From positions 13,946,501 through 14,010,500 of the forward strand of contig JANCRA010000019.1 in the NCBI GenBank assembly GCA_024362935.1: DNA of 64,000 nucleotides, written 5' to 3'. Origin of the DNA: Setophaga petechia (taxonomy: Eukaryota; Chordata; Aves; Passeriformes; Parulidae). A model generated the notes under the pieces. The model made no database searches. It was not told the DNA's origin and saw only the letters and a program-made list of their open reading frames with translations. This document shows, piece by piece, positions 36,001-49,254 of this stretch. The position numbers were made by a program, and so were the translations under genes. Numbering within the stretch: the stretch's first letter is position 1; every line of letters begins with the position of its first letter.

Positions 36001-38293
36001 GGATTATTGTTTTCCGAAGACATGCTGTATGTTCAGCAAACACATTCCTGTCGCCTCTTTGAAAACAGCACATTGTAGCAGTAACAAAAAAACCTCTTTG
36101 TTCTTTTTTTCTTTTGGCTGGACAATAGCCTTTACATAAGGCAGAGGTTTGGGCGTCCTTTCCCAGTTTTCATCATAGCAGAAAAAGCATGTACTCTCTC
36201 TTGATACCTCTTCTTTGGAAAGTGAGATGTAATTTCTGCGGAACAAAAATTTTAAGCTAATAAGTGAAGCAATCCATTTAATAATTTAATGAAATATATT
36301 TAAAACAATTTCTCCTTTTGAAACCTGCTGATCTCTGCTGTTTAATCACTTAAACATGTTTTGAGTTCCCTTTGTTATGTTTTGCCTATTAAATTATGTT
36401 TATTTCTTATTGTACTAGAAAGCTAATGATTCATAAATTTAAAATAATAGTGCTTTAGAGATTGCACTTGTTTTTCATTTTCATTTATTTTGAATTACAA
36501 AGGGGAGTACACGGCTTCTGCCTTTTCCCTCTAACATGTAACAGCCCTTTCCCCTCGTGGTATGCCACCATAAGAAAATACTGCAGAACTTCTTATCATA
36601 GCCATATCAAATACAGATTGTGAGTCTAAGCAGGCAGGTTGTAACCCATGAAAAGATTCGACATGAAAGAATTTACATATATTAAATCCATGATTCACGT
36701 TGCTCGCAGCAGAAAGCCCCATTCAGTACACCAGTCAGGAAAGGCTAATACCTCACACTGTCACAGCCTCAGGAAACTGCTATATTTAGATACCTAAATT
36801 ATAGAATGCATCTATTAGCATGAACTTTATTATCATTATGATTAATGCTAAAAGTTAAAACTGCTGAAAATTTAACTTACTCATCAGGAACAGTTTTCCC
36901 TGCTCCAGCAATGGGATATATGAACAAACTTGACTATATAACATCCTGTGTCGTGACATGATATTTATAATATAATTATAATGCTGGAGCCTACACAGCA
37001 GTGAAATAAGTTATTCCCCTTTCATGCTTACCAAAGGCACTACTTACACCTCACTCATCAGGATGTAGAACAGGGATTAGATTGTTCTTTGTGCTGCAAA
37101 CTGCTTTTCTGACTGCAGAGTCTTTGAGCAGATGTGGTTTTACTGCTACATGCCCATTGCACCTCCCACCACAGGACCCCATCCTGTCAGAGGCCTTGAG
37201 GTGTTACCACAAAACAAAATGGCTCATCAGACATGCCATTTATCAGGGCCTATATATCTATTTCTTACTTCAGCTGTGTGTGTTCTGGTGCATTTTCCAA
37301 AACCAAAAAGGAAATTTTGCAGTGTCATGTAGGAGTTATAAGGAAATGAGCTTTATGCTTGTGGTATGTGATTCTGGGCCAGAAATTAGTGATTTGACCT
37401 ATTGTTATAATGACATTTGAGAAGAGACTCCTTGAAAGTTTGCAGGGTCTGCTAGTTACCCTGCCAGAGATTTGTCCACATCATTATTGAATTGCCAGGA
37501 GCCTAACAAAAGAATGTCTTTTCATTTAAGCAACATTTATCAGCTGGGGCTTGGTGACTGCCTCAGGCTCTAACAGCTATGAGAAATTCACATTTAATCA
37601 TGAGCATTATGCACTATGAAAACAGATTGTATTTTTGAAGTTAACTGTATGCTGCTCTGAGGAGTGGAGAGTGTCCTGCAAAAGCCTGTCCTAATGTGTT
37701 CCTGCAGCCCTGATATTTGTGTCCCACTGACAGAAAAACTTCTAGATGAGAAGGTTAGAGCCTTTATCCCTTAAATGCCAATCTAAGGAAAAGAATGTCT
37801 TTAATCCAGAAATACCCCCTATAAGACCTGCAGAATATCTAGCTATAAGGAAAAAGTCAGTCAGGCCAGGTTTTGGGCTGCACTGGAAGAGAGAAAAATT
37901 TCCTGGGGATTCCCTGTCCACCTGAATTAAGACTGTTTTAGCATTGAATATCTGCAAGAAAGTATAGCCTTATTGCTCTTTTCTGTCTGGAATACAGGAA
38001 GACCAATGGAGATCCTAAGCAGAATGAAGTTGTCAGTGCTCTCAACACAGAGCTCTTCTTGGAAATAAAAAATGTTCTTTCATTCTAGTCCTCAAGGTTA
38101 ATTGTTTTGATCATCAGAAAGGACACATGATGGTTCTAGATTGGCAGCTTGGAAAATATTCAAAGTTTGAATTCTGAAAAGCTTTCTGTTAATATTAAAT
38201 ACACAGGTGTATAAAGGCACAAGAAGTCTCCAGAGAAAGGCTGTGGAAGGCAGGAAGGCTGTTTGGTGGATGCCAAGGGATAGCCTGTGCAGT

Positions 38294-38316
38294 CTAAGAC
38301 ACAGCCTGTGTCTTGG
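38294..38316. repeat. 8-bp inverted repeat, extendable to 10 with a wobble
   Basis: AAGACACA (38296-38303) and TGTGTCTT (38307-38314) pair exactly around GCC. As RNA the stem extends through one U-G and one C-G pair to 38294 and 38316. It is too short to be a microRNA precursor by itself. Confidence 0.8.
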
Positions 38317-38829
38317 TGAGTCCTGATGGGCAGGGTCTTCTACAGGCAGACACAGTAGGTCTTCCCATGCATGGTGGACACATCTGATCTCATCCTAAAC
38401 TAAATAAAAAAATTATGAAGAGTCAATACCAGAGAAAGCCACTGAGAGACGCACCATATGCACACCTGGCTACCAGCCTCTGGAAAGTTGTGTTCAGTTC
38501 ATATCCAGAGGACCCCCAACTCCACTATTCTCCATTCCCCTCAATTTTAATTTCTTTATATAAGAATATTACATAGTTTTAACCAGAGCTTTTTTGCTCT
38601 TCTGAGACCATGGATGTTCAAGGGGTTGTGTGAGAAAGTGACATTCATTTCCTGGCCTAGTCTGGATGAACAGTATGTAGCCTTGGTATTCCAGTAACAT
38701 GATTGAAGTGATTGTCCACTGGGACCATTGCATGTTAAACCATTTCCAGGACTTGGCATTCCCAAAAAAATACCATAGGAAGATATGGATTCCTTCTGCC
38801 TTAGTTCCAGCCATTAATAACTGCTTAGA

Positions 38830-39180
38830 GGTTCTTGTCAGGGCACCTCAAAGAGCAGCAGGGCAGGGCCTGGCAGTCCATCATAAGCCCCCCCAGCCAG
38901 GAGCAGGGAGGCACAGGGCAGCCCCAGACACTGGGCACCTCCCCAGGCATTGGGACAAGGCCGTGCTGGGCTGTGGGGCCACAGGAGGGAATGGCTCAGC
39001 TGAGACCATGGCAGCTGGTGGTCCCAGTAGGCTGACCTGGGATCCTGTGCCCTGAGCAGAGTGGAGAGAGCCCTGACAGGAGCTCCCCCCATGGGCAGGG
39101 GGCTCCTGGGGAAGCTGGGCAGGGATGGACAAGGCTGTGGAGTGCCTCATGGCCTGGGAGTGCCTCATGGCCTGGGCAGC
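38830..39180. other. GC-rich, CpG-poor patch
   Basis: These 350 bp are strongly GC-rich (CCCCCCAGCCAGGAGCAGGG and similar) yet contain almost no CpG. Three minus frames and two plus frames are open through it, so none is credible as a gene. It ends with an exact 18-bp tandem duplication. It could be an old LTR or lncRNA fragment, but I recognise no terminal motifs. Confidence 0.45.
39141..39176. repeat. Exact 18-bp tandem duplication
   Basis: AGTGCCTCATGGCCTGGG occurs at 39141-39158 and again at 39159-39176 with no mismatch, suggesting a recent slippage event. Confidence 0.95.
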
Positions 39181-42100
39181 TTTGTTCAGCCTCTCTGATA
39201 AGGAAAAAAGTATGAAACCACCAGAACTGAAGTAAGCAGAGAGGTTTTACTGTGAAACTTAAGATGCAAGGAGCCAAAAGTAATGTACTTCTTTAGCAGT
39301 CCCAGAAATTAGGAAATCTGTATCAAGTTGTACTTTGCACATATTCATGAGTACTGAGCAGACACAGGACTGGTTGTGTAGAAGAGAAAATAAAATGTCT
39401 TCATTCCCTTCTAGATGTGCCCAAAGCCTGTCTCAGAATTGCTGCAGCAGTAGGAGACAGTTCAGATTTTTCTGGGAAAAAATTGTCTGTCAAGAACCAA
39501 TTGATGAAACTGTAAGCAGAAGAACATGGCATGTTGATGCACACATGAAAAAATAATGAAGCAAACCCCAGCTGCCTTGGGTGCCATGATGGCATCTTCA
39601 TCTACGGACAAGGGATGTAAGATGCTTTAGCAACAGGAGCAGATTTCACTCTTTGCTAGCACAGACAATGATTAAAAATGCAGGACAATCACACTGTGAG
39701 ACCATCTTTTTCTTAGCTGATGGAGGCAAAGCTCTTCATTTCCTTTAAATAACTTCACCTTAACTTCTGGGCCTGTGCAGAACTAAGGAATGACAATAAT
39801 TTTCAGAGAATCACAACAGAAAGTTTCCCACATTGAAATCAATTTTTTAGTCCAGGACTGAGTTTGTAAAATATTCGATAAGAAATAATCTGAAAATTTT
39901 AATTCAATTTTATTTTTACCAACTTGTTACGACTCAAATCATACCTGTCCTTTTTTACTCATCAAGACTGTGGTGATAACATAGAATTGGTATCACCAAA
40001 ATGCTTTGGAGTGGAAATCATTGAAACCTAAGTTTTACACACAGGGTACTGGAAGGGAAAAAAAATGAGGCTTCCTGAGAGTTTAAAGTTTTGAAGCAAA
40101 ACCCTGGATTCTTTCATTTCAAAATCAGATCAAGTACTTTGATTCAGATTCTGAGGGGTACGAAGTGCCAGCATCTCAGCTTGTCCCACAGTATTCAACT
40201 CAACACTCTCATAATATATTTATTCAGGAGAAGACCAGAAAAGCATAATCCAGCCATTTTTTATGTCCTTGTTTCAGCTAACTATCACCATGTCAGGGAA
40301 TGGTTTGCTGTGAAAAACATCACATGCTAAAGAAAGTCCTGAACCTCGGTTTTTCTCTCCAACAAATGGCAGAGCTGCCAAGCTTCCAGCCTGGGTTTAT
40401 TTTATCAACATTTCCAATTTCCCTTCAGTCAAAATAAGCCTGTGGGACCATCTGAGCAGATAATTATGTAACTGTGAAAGTTCAGAGCATGCTGAACAAA
40501 ACAAAATATGTTTTCCCTCATTTATGCAGACTAAACATATTGTCAAGGTTTTGAAGCAGTCAGTCCAAAATTTTCACAAAACACTGCAGTTTCCCAAGCA
40601 GCCTGTTAGTAAAAGAACTGCACCAAAATGTTATCCTTTCTATAAATGCTCATCGGAGGGAACACTTAGCTGAATACTTCCAGTGCTTAATTAATTGCAG
40701 ACATGTGAAAAAAAACTTTGCATACTCCAGTTGAATACTTGCCAGTTGAAGCATCCTGAAATCACTGGTGAGCTTCTCATAACAATTTTAAAATAATTAT
40801 GAATCTGAGATACCAGCTTTGGATCCTTTGGCTTTCATGCTTTTCTCACAGAGAACTGCATTCAGTTGCCTCAATGCAGATAGCCAGTATCATTTGAGAT
40901 ACCCTGGTGGGGTATCCAGGGTGTCTGCAGGTGTCTTGCAGATGTGACATTAGAGGAATAGAAGACCTGTGCCCTTGTGGAGCAGTAGCTGGAGGCCAGT
41001 AAGGGTCCAGAGGGGCACCCTGAGTGACACTGGCTGCCTGTGTTTGGTCAGTGATCTTGCTCTGACTGTCACATTTCCAAGCTGCTTGTTACAGCTGTGA
41101 GGGTTATAAGCCAGTGAAAGCTGACACTTGCATTTATTTGACTGGCATCAAAAGCTTCATCTTTACATTGAATATCTGGAGATGTTTGATAATTCCTGCT
41201 GCTCAAAGCAACTGTTTCAAGACTGATAGACCAAAAAGATGACCTTTCTGGAAAGTTTTCTGTAACCATTCATGTGGTATATTCATCACTTACTTGCATC
41301 GAAATCCTTCATTTTAAATGAGAGATCAGTCTTACAGATGTATTTCTGAATCAGGAATTAATGTAAAGAGGTTTCAGATCCAATCCTAACGAGATATTTT
41401 TCTGAACTGCATTTTAAATGTTCATGTGCTGTATGTTTCATGGCCAAGACAAAACCTCCTCCTCTGAATTTCAGGACTGACAAGATCTCTTAACTGCAAG
41501 GGCAAGATGAAAGTGCTTGTATCTCTGAAAATCTCTGTGTTTTATGGGGGATTGAGAATAAGCTTTTCCACTTTCAGTTTCTAATATGCTATACTGTATG
41601 GATACTCCTGACTTCAAACTATCAGCTTTCAGATGACTCTTTGCTTTTAAAATTTCCAGTGAAAACTGTTTCAATGTAGAAGAACAAGAATATCCATGAT
41701 AGGTTTAAAAACTCACTGACCTCCATCTTCTCTTAGCCCTCTGGCATTCTGCTGAAATAAGTATGGTGGGGATGGAGATATTCACATTATAAAGAAAACT
41801 AGCTTTTACTTTGCAGCTGTTGCTTACAGCTGACTTTCAGCCCAAAAACCTTTCGATGTGTGGGGTGGACAAGAGAATCATGAGAGGAGTTCAGGATCCA
41901 TTTCTAGTTGTTTGTTCTGATAAATGCATCATGAGAACATGCAAATATGCTCATGCTTTAGCCAAAACTGAGATGAATGTTCAGTCAGTGACCAATTCTG
42001 TGCTGTACTTTTTTCCCTTGATGACTTCTGTAATATTCTGAATGTTATGCCCTGCTACATGGCAGAATCCATCTCATGTTTACTAGTCAAGAGGCCAGTA

Positions 42101-42751
42101 AACTACCCCAAACTTCATTCACAGTTGGATTATGCTACTCAGCTGGGTCATTTCTAGAATTTTTGGCTTCAGCACATCTCATTCAGGGCACATACATCAC
42201 ACTAATAGTTTTTCTTCCAAATTTCAGCCATCCAGAGAGCCTCTGGCTCATAAGTTAAAAAAAAGTTAATTTTAAATCAAATTTTGTTATACTGATATAG
42301 GCACAGAGAAGTGTAGACCTTGTTAATTCTATTTTTCCTTCTCAAGTAGCTAATATAAAGTGGCATAGTGTTATCCTCAATATAACAGATAATCATTATT
42401 CTTAATGCAGCAAAATTGGCCTCATTTTAAACACTCATGGGCTTTGCCTTCAATAAAGAAGTAAGATAATAGCGATATTCCTTAAAGGATGTTTGGGAAA
42501 TTCAATTAATATGGGGTTAATCTTTTTAAGGGTAAAATGTACCACATATTCAGCTCAAAGCCTTCGGTCACAGGATTTGAATGAACTGCCATCTGAAAGA
42601 AATAGTCTCTTTTATCTCCTAAACAAGGATATAGATTTGGCAATAAGCCAAGCAAGCTAAAACTGTAAATATTATATCAATACAGTCATTTGGATATTTT
42701 GAATACTTTTTTTTTATTTAGTAACTGTACACTTTTCGATTTCATGTTTGA
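39181..42751. other. Unique noncoding DNA
   Basis: No gene or repeat family is recognised. A small inverted repeat, GATACCC/GGGTATC (40898-40904 and 40910-40916), lies in a slightly GC-richer stretch at 40895-41050. Confidence 0.55.
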
Positions 42752-42780
42752 AATTATTAAAGTAAAAAACTTTAATAATT
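42752..42780. repeat. Perfect 12-bp inverted repeat (hairpin)
   Basis: AATTATTAAAGT (42752-42763) and ACTTTAATAATT (42769-42780) are exact reverse complements separated by AAAAA. It is the longest perfect hairpin I found in the window. It lies in AT-rich DNA with no adjoining gene. Arms this AT-rich are weak as RNA but favourable for cruciform extrusion. Confidence 0.93.
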
Positions 42781-42963
42781 AGTCTTGAATGAAAGGGACA
42801 CTTTCTTCACCTTGGAAAGATGTACACCTTTGTGTAGTTTTTATTATTTTAAATTGCATCTTCCATATACCAAATCAACATTCCATTAGAAAATTAGAAA
42901 TCAAGTTTTTCAAGAACTGAAACCCTATTTTTTGTATTTATTTAATTGGTATTTCACAAGTCT

Positions 42964-42987
42964 TATTACCTGGCATATTACCTGGCA
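42964..42987. repeat. Exact 12-bp tandem duplication
   Basis: TATTACCTGGCA occurs twice in direct succession without mismatch. Confidence 0.93.
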
Positions 42988-45931
42988 AACAAGAAAACTG
43001 GGGAAGGTATTTAGACACAGAAGTGTTTAGATAAATATTTTGTGATATTTTAAAAAAACCTGAACAAGGTATGTCCCCAACTTGGAATTCCACTTATAAC
43101 AGATATTTTTTCAACTCAGAGATTCCTCTGCTATTATCTGCTTCTTTGTGCACCTACACCCAGGGCACTTAGTCTACCCCAACTCACAGATGAAGAAGCT
43201 TTGAAAAAAAAAGAAAACAAATATTTGTTTTCAAAATAGGTCAGAGATAATCAGACTGAATCTCAGACTCTGAAGCATCCAAGTTAACAAGGTCTTTTTG
43301 TTGCTGTTAATTAATGCATTATTCTCTTTATGCTCATTGTTCTAATGCATTATTCTCAGCAGATAACCAGGAACAGAAAAACACCTTTACCTTCCTATTT
43401 TACAAATCATATTAAGCAGAGAAAAATATACTTAAGGTCTGTCATTGAGGATTTGGGCAATACCTTCACCTTTGACTTGGCTGCTCCACAGTGGGTTTGG
43501 GTTTTTTTATTGTTGGCACTTGATTAGTGCAGACCTCCTAATCTCGCAGTATTTTATACGAGAAAGAGTAGATTTAAAGCTTAAGGGTTTCAGTAGTTAC
43601 CAAATGTAAGTAATGCTGGATGTATAACAAAACAGCATGCAGACCTCCATCTGCCTGCCCTTTCTATGGATCTGTTTACCAAGAGGATCTTACATATTTA
43701 TTATTTTAAGCACTGTGAATTATACCTCAGAACTAATGCCAAGCCATGATAATTCCCTTGAAATAACAAGTGACAAAAATGCTTAGGGTGAATCACTTAT
43801 TTTTATCTAGAAATATTCTCAGTAACTGAAAAACATCAGGAAAAAATTTTTCTCACTCCTAGTATTTCCTCTCCAGAAGAATTTCACTTTAATAACACCA
43901 CTAATACTAATTGCTCTTCACCTCTGTGCTATTAAATGAATCATAATCTCTGTTAATAGTACAGACTGCCTGAATTTATCTGGTTGCCCAGCAGCTGGTG
44001 TTAGCAGAGATGCTTGGAGAATTTCTGGGGACACTCGGCAGGAGTGATCAGAGATGGAGCCAGCATAGCCCCCAGAGCAGGCTGCACTGGGAGAAAACAT
44101 GACCAGGCAACACGGTGCAGCTGGTCCCAGGCGTTCTCATGGCTTTTTGGCCCTCTTTTCCAGTCCTCTGCAAAAAAAAAAAAAAAAAAAAAAAACGCCA
44201 AAGAGCAGAAGTGACCAGATTAATGCTGCTCTGAAATAAGTTCAGTTCCCTGAGGAAAAGTTACTGGCAGCTTAGTTTTGCTGACATTAATCAAAGAACC
44301 AGCTACTACAGTGGGAAGTATGTGCATGCTAAAATTGCAGGGGTGGGGTGGGGGGGGAAGGGAAAGAGATTTTTACATCAGAATGAATTACTTTCCAGCA
44401 AATCCATAGCTTATTCTTTTTCCTCACATAACTGCTATCCATGTTTTTCTAATACCTTAATATGTAAAAAGTGATGCCTATGAAGTATCTCTACTGCTTT
44501 TGTTTATCCCCAGTTCTGCTGCTACTTTTTGAAAAGTGTTGGACTGAAAAGTTTGGCCGGACCTGGTTGAAGTTAGGCAGAATTCAATGTGTGCATCAAC
44601 TAGACTCTCATTTAGGCCATCCTGACAGTATAATGTAAGCTTTTTGAAGTATGAGCAAGAAAATATTTTCTGTCTTATAAACTGTTGAATTTGAATTTCA
44701 AATCTGAGCATTAAAAATTAGAAGAGATGTTGTTCATTAAAGCTATTCTGTAAGCTTTCACCTATTAGATTTTTATCACAATTTGATGGAAGCAAGCGCT
44801 TTAAGTAAAGATTTTACAGGATCTCTGTCACTTGACTGATTTAACCTCTGAAGAATCACAAGCTCCCACAAAGACATTGCTTCACTGATCAGCATAATTT
44901 TCTGTCTTGCCTCATTCACTCTTCAATAACTGTTGCTCTAAGATATTAGATTCTTGTTGAGAAATATTCATCACTTTATATTTCATCTATCCAGGCTTCA
45001 GAGACACAGTGTAATGCCGCAGATCTTCCCAAGCAATGAGATACTGGTCCTGTCCTAAAAAACGTTGAGTACCTTTCTACAGTCATATAGAATCAGATTA
45101 ATGATCTGCAATAAATCTTACATGAATTCACTGTCATTATCAGTAATTTTAGAATCAGTTTCTAAGTCTGTACTGGGTGAAGCCAAAGATCACCTTATCT
45201 GCTCTCATCACAAAGATGGCCAAAGCACAGATGAGCAGGAACCATCTCCTGGGCATGCTGTTAGATAGGATTTTGGGAGAAATTCCACCAGTAGCTCAGA
45301 GGAGAGATAGCTTCTGTCTCCTTAACTATAAACCTGTTCCCCTAGTAAGTACCATGGAAAAGAGATGACTTGTTTTATCAAACTATTTTATGTTTGCTTG
45401 CGATGTTAGGCAAGCAATCTGCCTCGTCCTAGTAACAAAACAAATTCAAGGTTAAGGTGGAATTGCTCTCTGTTCAGAGTCAACCATCCCTTTCTTTTAG
45501 AAAGTGGATTATGTTTCATAGAAGGAAGCCATTTTTAATAGAACTGCCCAGCCAGAGATAGCAAAAAATTACTTACTTTTTCTTGGTAACTGATACTGAA
45601 AAACAGAAGACAAACAGAGGTGATTTCTGCATCTAGAAATGGTTCAAGGGCACTTCTTTTTATTCCTCCCATTCCCATTCCACATTGCACAAAGTTGAAT
45701 GCTTATGTATATTAAAAGAAGGCCTAATGAATGCAAAGAGAAGCAAAACAGAGAAATACAAGGAAGATACTTTACATGCTTTTGTCAGTCCTTTTCTTCA
45801 CACCTTTTCTTCCCTCCCTGTCCTTCTCCTCCTCTATCCCAACAACTTTGTGTGTTATTTTCTTCCAAGAGTTTTACATCTTAACCTCCTCTGTTTTCTA
45901 GCTGTTTTTTTCATTGTAACAAAAATCAGTT
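42988..45931. other. Unique noncoding DNA with one long A tract
   Basis: No gene is recognised. Around 43990-44171 a GC-richer segment precedes the 24-A tract annotated separately. I looked for direct repeats that would mark it as a retroposed copy and found none. The segment 43183-43205 vaguely resembles the 3' part of MIR (ACAGATGAAGAAGCT) but is too short to call. Confidence 0.5.
44172..44195. repeat. poly-A tract (24 A)
   Basis: An uninterrupted run of 24 A is the longest homopolymer in the window. It follows a GC-richer segment of about 180 bp, the layout of a processed retrocopy. However, no AATAAA precedes it, no target-site duplication is visible and no parent gene is recognised. Confidence 0.93.
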
Positions 45932-46442
45932 ACAGAATCACAGAATGGGTCAGGCTGGAAGGGACCACAGTGGGTCATCTGGTCCAACCTCCCTGCTCAA
46001 GCAGGGTTGGCTTGGAGTACATGGAATAGGATTGCATCCAGATAGTTCTTGAATATTTACAGTGAGGGAGACTCCACAACTTCTTTGGGCAATCTGTTCC
46101 AGTGCCTGGTCACCCACATAGTAAAGAAGTTCTTTCTCAGATTGAAGTGGAACTTCCTTTGCATCAGTTTCTGCCCATTGCCTCATGTCCTACTGCTTGG
46201 CACCACCAGGCAGAGCCTGGCTTGAGGCTTTTGACACTCTCCCTCCAGATATTTTTACACATTTATGTACATTTATGAGGTACCCTCTCAGTTGTCTCTT
46301 CTCAAGGTTGAACAGGCCCAACTGTCTCAGGGTGCCCTCATCAGAGAGATGTTCAGTCCCTTAATCATCTTTGTGGCTCTCTGATGGACCAGCTCCAGGA
46401 GCTCCATGTCTCTCTTGTACTGAGGAGCCCAGAACTGGACAT
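45932..46442 (-). mobile_element. CR1: CR1 LINE, 5'-truncated copy with 3' end
   Basis: The left edge shows ACAGAATCACAGAATGGGTC, the complement of the CR1 terminal repeat. It is followed by GGCTGGAAGGGACC, then TCCAACCTCCCTGCTCAAGC, then TCTGTTCCAGTGCC, then TTCTCAAGGTTGAACAGGCC, then CTCCAGGAGCTCCATGTC and finally CCAGAACTGGACA, in CR1 order on the minus strand. About 510 bp cover the 3' UTR and the C-terminal coding end of ORF2. The minus frame 45950-46186 is the decayed remainder of that region. The 3' tract differs in wording from the copy at 3474 (ACAGTGGGTCATCTGGTCC against TTAAAGATCATCCAGTTCC), so the two belong to different CR1 subfamilies. Similarity fades beyond 46442. Confidence 0.95.
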
Positions 46443-46880
46443 GTTCCTTATTATCTTGCTTAAGCACTGTATCTAATGCCAGAGAGGCAGTTTGTTGTCC
46501 CACTCTATCCCCAGATATAGAAGTGAGTACTTGAATGTCTGGTTTTGAAAACTCATATACATTAACTAAGCAGCATCATTAATACTCATGTAAGAAGACA
46601 AGGGAAAATAAATTATCTTTCTATTTTAGATTTTAGGTGTCTGATATTCTTATTTAAATGTCAGATTGCGCCAGTCCCATTTTCTGTAAAGATGAGCTGT
46701 AGCCATGTTATTCCATTCCACCTGAGAAGTGTTGTCAGCTTTGCTCTGCACCCTTGTAAATGAAATATTTTGTTTCAGTGAGGAAGTACCTCAAAGATGA
46801 AGGCTGTGGCCTTCACCTGGTTCTGCATTGCACAGGGAACAATGTAAAGCACAGCAACCAAGCTTGACACATTTGCAGTG

Positions 46881-46906
46881 GCTGAGCAATGCTGAGCAAT
46901 GCTGAG
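46881..46906. repeat. 10-bp tandem repeat, 2.6 copies
   Basis: GCTGAGCAAT occurs twice, followed by GCTGAG, without mismatch. Confidence 0.9.
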
Positions 46907-47710
46907 GAAAACATGCCTCTGCACCCTGCTTTACCTGGCATCCTTCAGTGCTGTAGTTTCTTTTGGAGGTATCAGGCATTTCCATAGTCAGAGCCATCAG
47001 TAAGGGATGAAGGCTTGAAAGCTGCAGGTGGACTGATAATCATAGGCAAGGCAGTTAGGTCTGTCAAAAACTTGCATGGATTTAACTAAACAGCTTTTTG
47101 GATTAAGCCTGGAGCATATCAAGTATGTTTTTCCTCACAGGCTTTCACTGTTTCAAGTAAAGTGATTTTAATCTTAAATCTAAGCAGTGAAAGTTTGTTT
47201 TTACAGGAGGCTGTGTTGTGGTGTGTTGGTTCGCTTCAAGGCTGCATGTGCTATTGATCTAGCATATTCATTTTTTAAAAAATTCCCTCTGCTTTGAGCT
47301 CAAGTATCTGATTTCTATGTGGCATTTTGTATTTCCTTTCCTTGCCATAATCCTCTGCTGCATCACCACCAGACTGAATCTCAAGTATTCATTAGTTCTG
47401 GGAAAGCTATTACCTAGTCAATGACATACACATTTCTTTATCTAATGGACTGAAAAACAATTAAATTTTTGATTTCCTTTATTTTTGCTGGTTTTCAGTT
47501 AAGAAATAGGGATCAGATTTTAAAAGAGAAAACTAAGTGGAAGTCTCATTTATCTCAGTTCAAGTTTTATGTTAGTCAAATTGCTGTTCTAAAAACTAGG
47601 TTCAGCATTTCAGTATCATGAAGAGGCCCTAACCTCTCAACATACTGTTTCCTTTCTTTATTCTTATGTCAAATATCCCAGACAGATCCATAAGGACTCT
47701 GTATCAGCAG

Positions 47711-47811
47711 AAAATAAAATAAAAAATAAATTAAATAATTCAGTATTTAAATAAATTAAATTAATATTTAAATAAATAAATAAACATTTAAATTAAATAA
47801 TAAAATTAAAT
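47711..47811. repeat. A/T-only low-complexity tract (AAAT-like)
   Basis: About 100 bases are built almost entirely of AAAT, AAATT and TTTAAAT words, with only two C and one G. It is a degenerate (AAAT)n-type microsatellite. Confidence 0.9.
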
Positions 47812-49254
47812 GTTTCTTGTGCTTGTTACCCTAGGCAAAAAGTTCTAATCTTATGCATAATTTCGTAATTTATAAATCATACGTCCTCTCATTTTCATGT
47901 TGTTTCATTTTAAGTGAAGGGTTTGGATTAGTTCTATCAATCCTCATTGCAATGCTAAGTACAAAAATTAGGTACTATAAAGTCGTGTGCCATGAATATA
48001 AGCCCTCTTCCTCAATCTGTCAGTTGAAACTTAAATATTTGAATCCATTTACCATTCTGATCATACTATAACTTGCACAGTTAAAATATATTTTGGCAGC
48101 TCCTTAGTGAGTAACTCTTGCAGCACAGTGCTGCTTTAGATGCCTCTGCTGTTCCATGGAAATATTTTGGGTTTTTTAACAAGCCAAAAGAGCACCTTGC
48201 TCACTCCCTTGCTCTCAGCTGCAGGGTGGGTTGGTGGGTACTTGTCTCAAGAAATTTCCTAAGCCTACCTTAAGACAAACCAGCCATTTAAAGACAAGAA
48301 TATAGTATCTATGAATTTCATACTTTAATCCAGAGTTTCTGGGTTTCTTCCATGCACAAAGCTGAGAAATTTAAAAAAACCACAGAATTTAGAAAGGGGA
48401 AAGGGTCTCAAGGTGCTGCTAGAACTGAACATGACAATTCTCTCTGACCCTGCTAGAATATGTTGGCTTCTCCATTTGGATACATGGGTACATCCTCTTC
48501 CTAACAATAGGGCAAAAGTTGGAAATTTGAGATACTGTGAAGCTCAAGGACTTCCCCTTCCCTCCCTTTCCACCTGTGTTGCTGCTAATCTTAGGAAGAG
48601 GTGAGGAGGAGAAAGGATACGAAGTATCCCAGGAAGAAAAGCTGCAGACAGCTTAGTTTGCTTATTTTCAAATTGCAGCATTTGGAAAGTAGCAGTCTTA
48701 CAGCTTTGTCTAGTGTTATGCAGTGTGTCTCTAAATACAGGGCTTTCAACTGAAGTTCCAATTTCCGCTTTGCATCTTTTGATTTTAGAGATCCTTTGAG
48801 CTCCCAAGAAGCATTTTTTTTACTTCTAGGCAATAGGCTGTTACATATGGGATCAATTTTATTTTAGTAATTTTTATTACTACATTAAGGTTATATGAAG
48901 ATATGTTCAGTTCTGTTGCAGTTTTAGGACTTTTTTATTGTAAAATCCCTTTATTAAAGCCCCATATTAAAGCATTTATTAAGGTGATTTAAAGGTAATG
49001 AGTAACTAACTTTAGATAGAAAACCAGAAGTAATGCCTTCTGGAAAATGCAGGAGGGATTAAAATGGTCCTTGCCATGAATAACCAAATGGAGAGATCAA
49101 GAACCTTGCAAAATCTGAACTGTTTATCAAAATGTATTTATTTTCAAGGGGGCAAATGGAGCTTTTCCAGTGTTTGAATGGTTAAAAATTCTGGAGCAAA
49201 TACTTTTCCCTATGGCAGAAACATTGTCACATTTACTTCATCTCAGTTATTCCT

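Larger units (their letters stand above)
28441..38829. other. Long unique noncoding stretch
   Basis: About 10 kb of mostly AT-rich DNA has no recognised exon, RNA gene or transposon. Homeodomain-like TAAT words are frequent around 29030-29290, 31900-32060 and 36790-36870, which is unsurprising in AT-rich DNA. Frames reach 115 codons (29534-29881 minus) without domains. Short inverted repeats are listed separately. Confidence 0.55.

Noticed and set aside
43183..43205. Short resemblance to the 3' region of MIR (ACAGATGAAGAAGCT)
   Set aside because: About 20 bases is too little for a family call in the absence of a search.
48952..48973. Direct repeat TATTAAAGC as a possible regulatory pair
   Set aside because: The words are short and AT-rich, and such repeats are common by chance in this composition.
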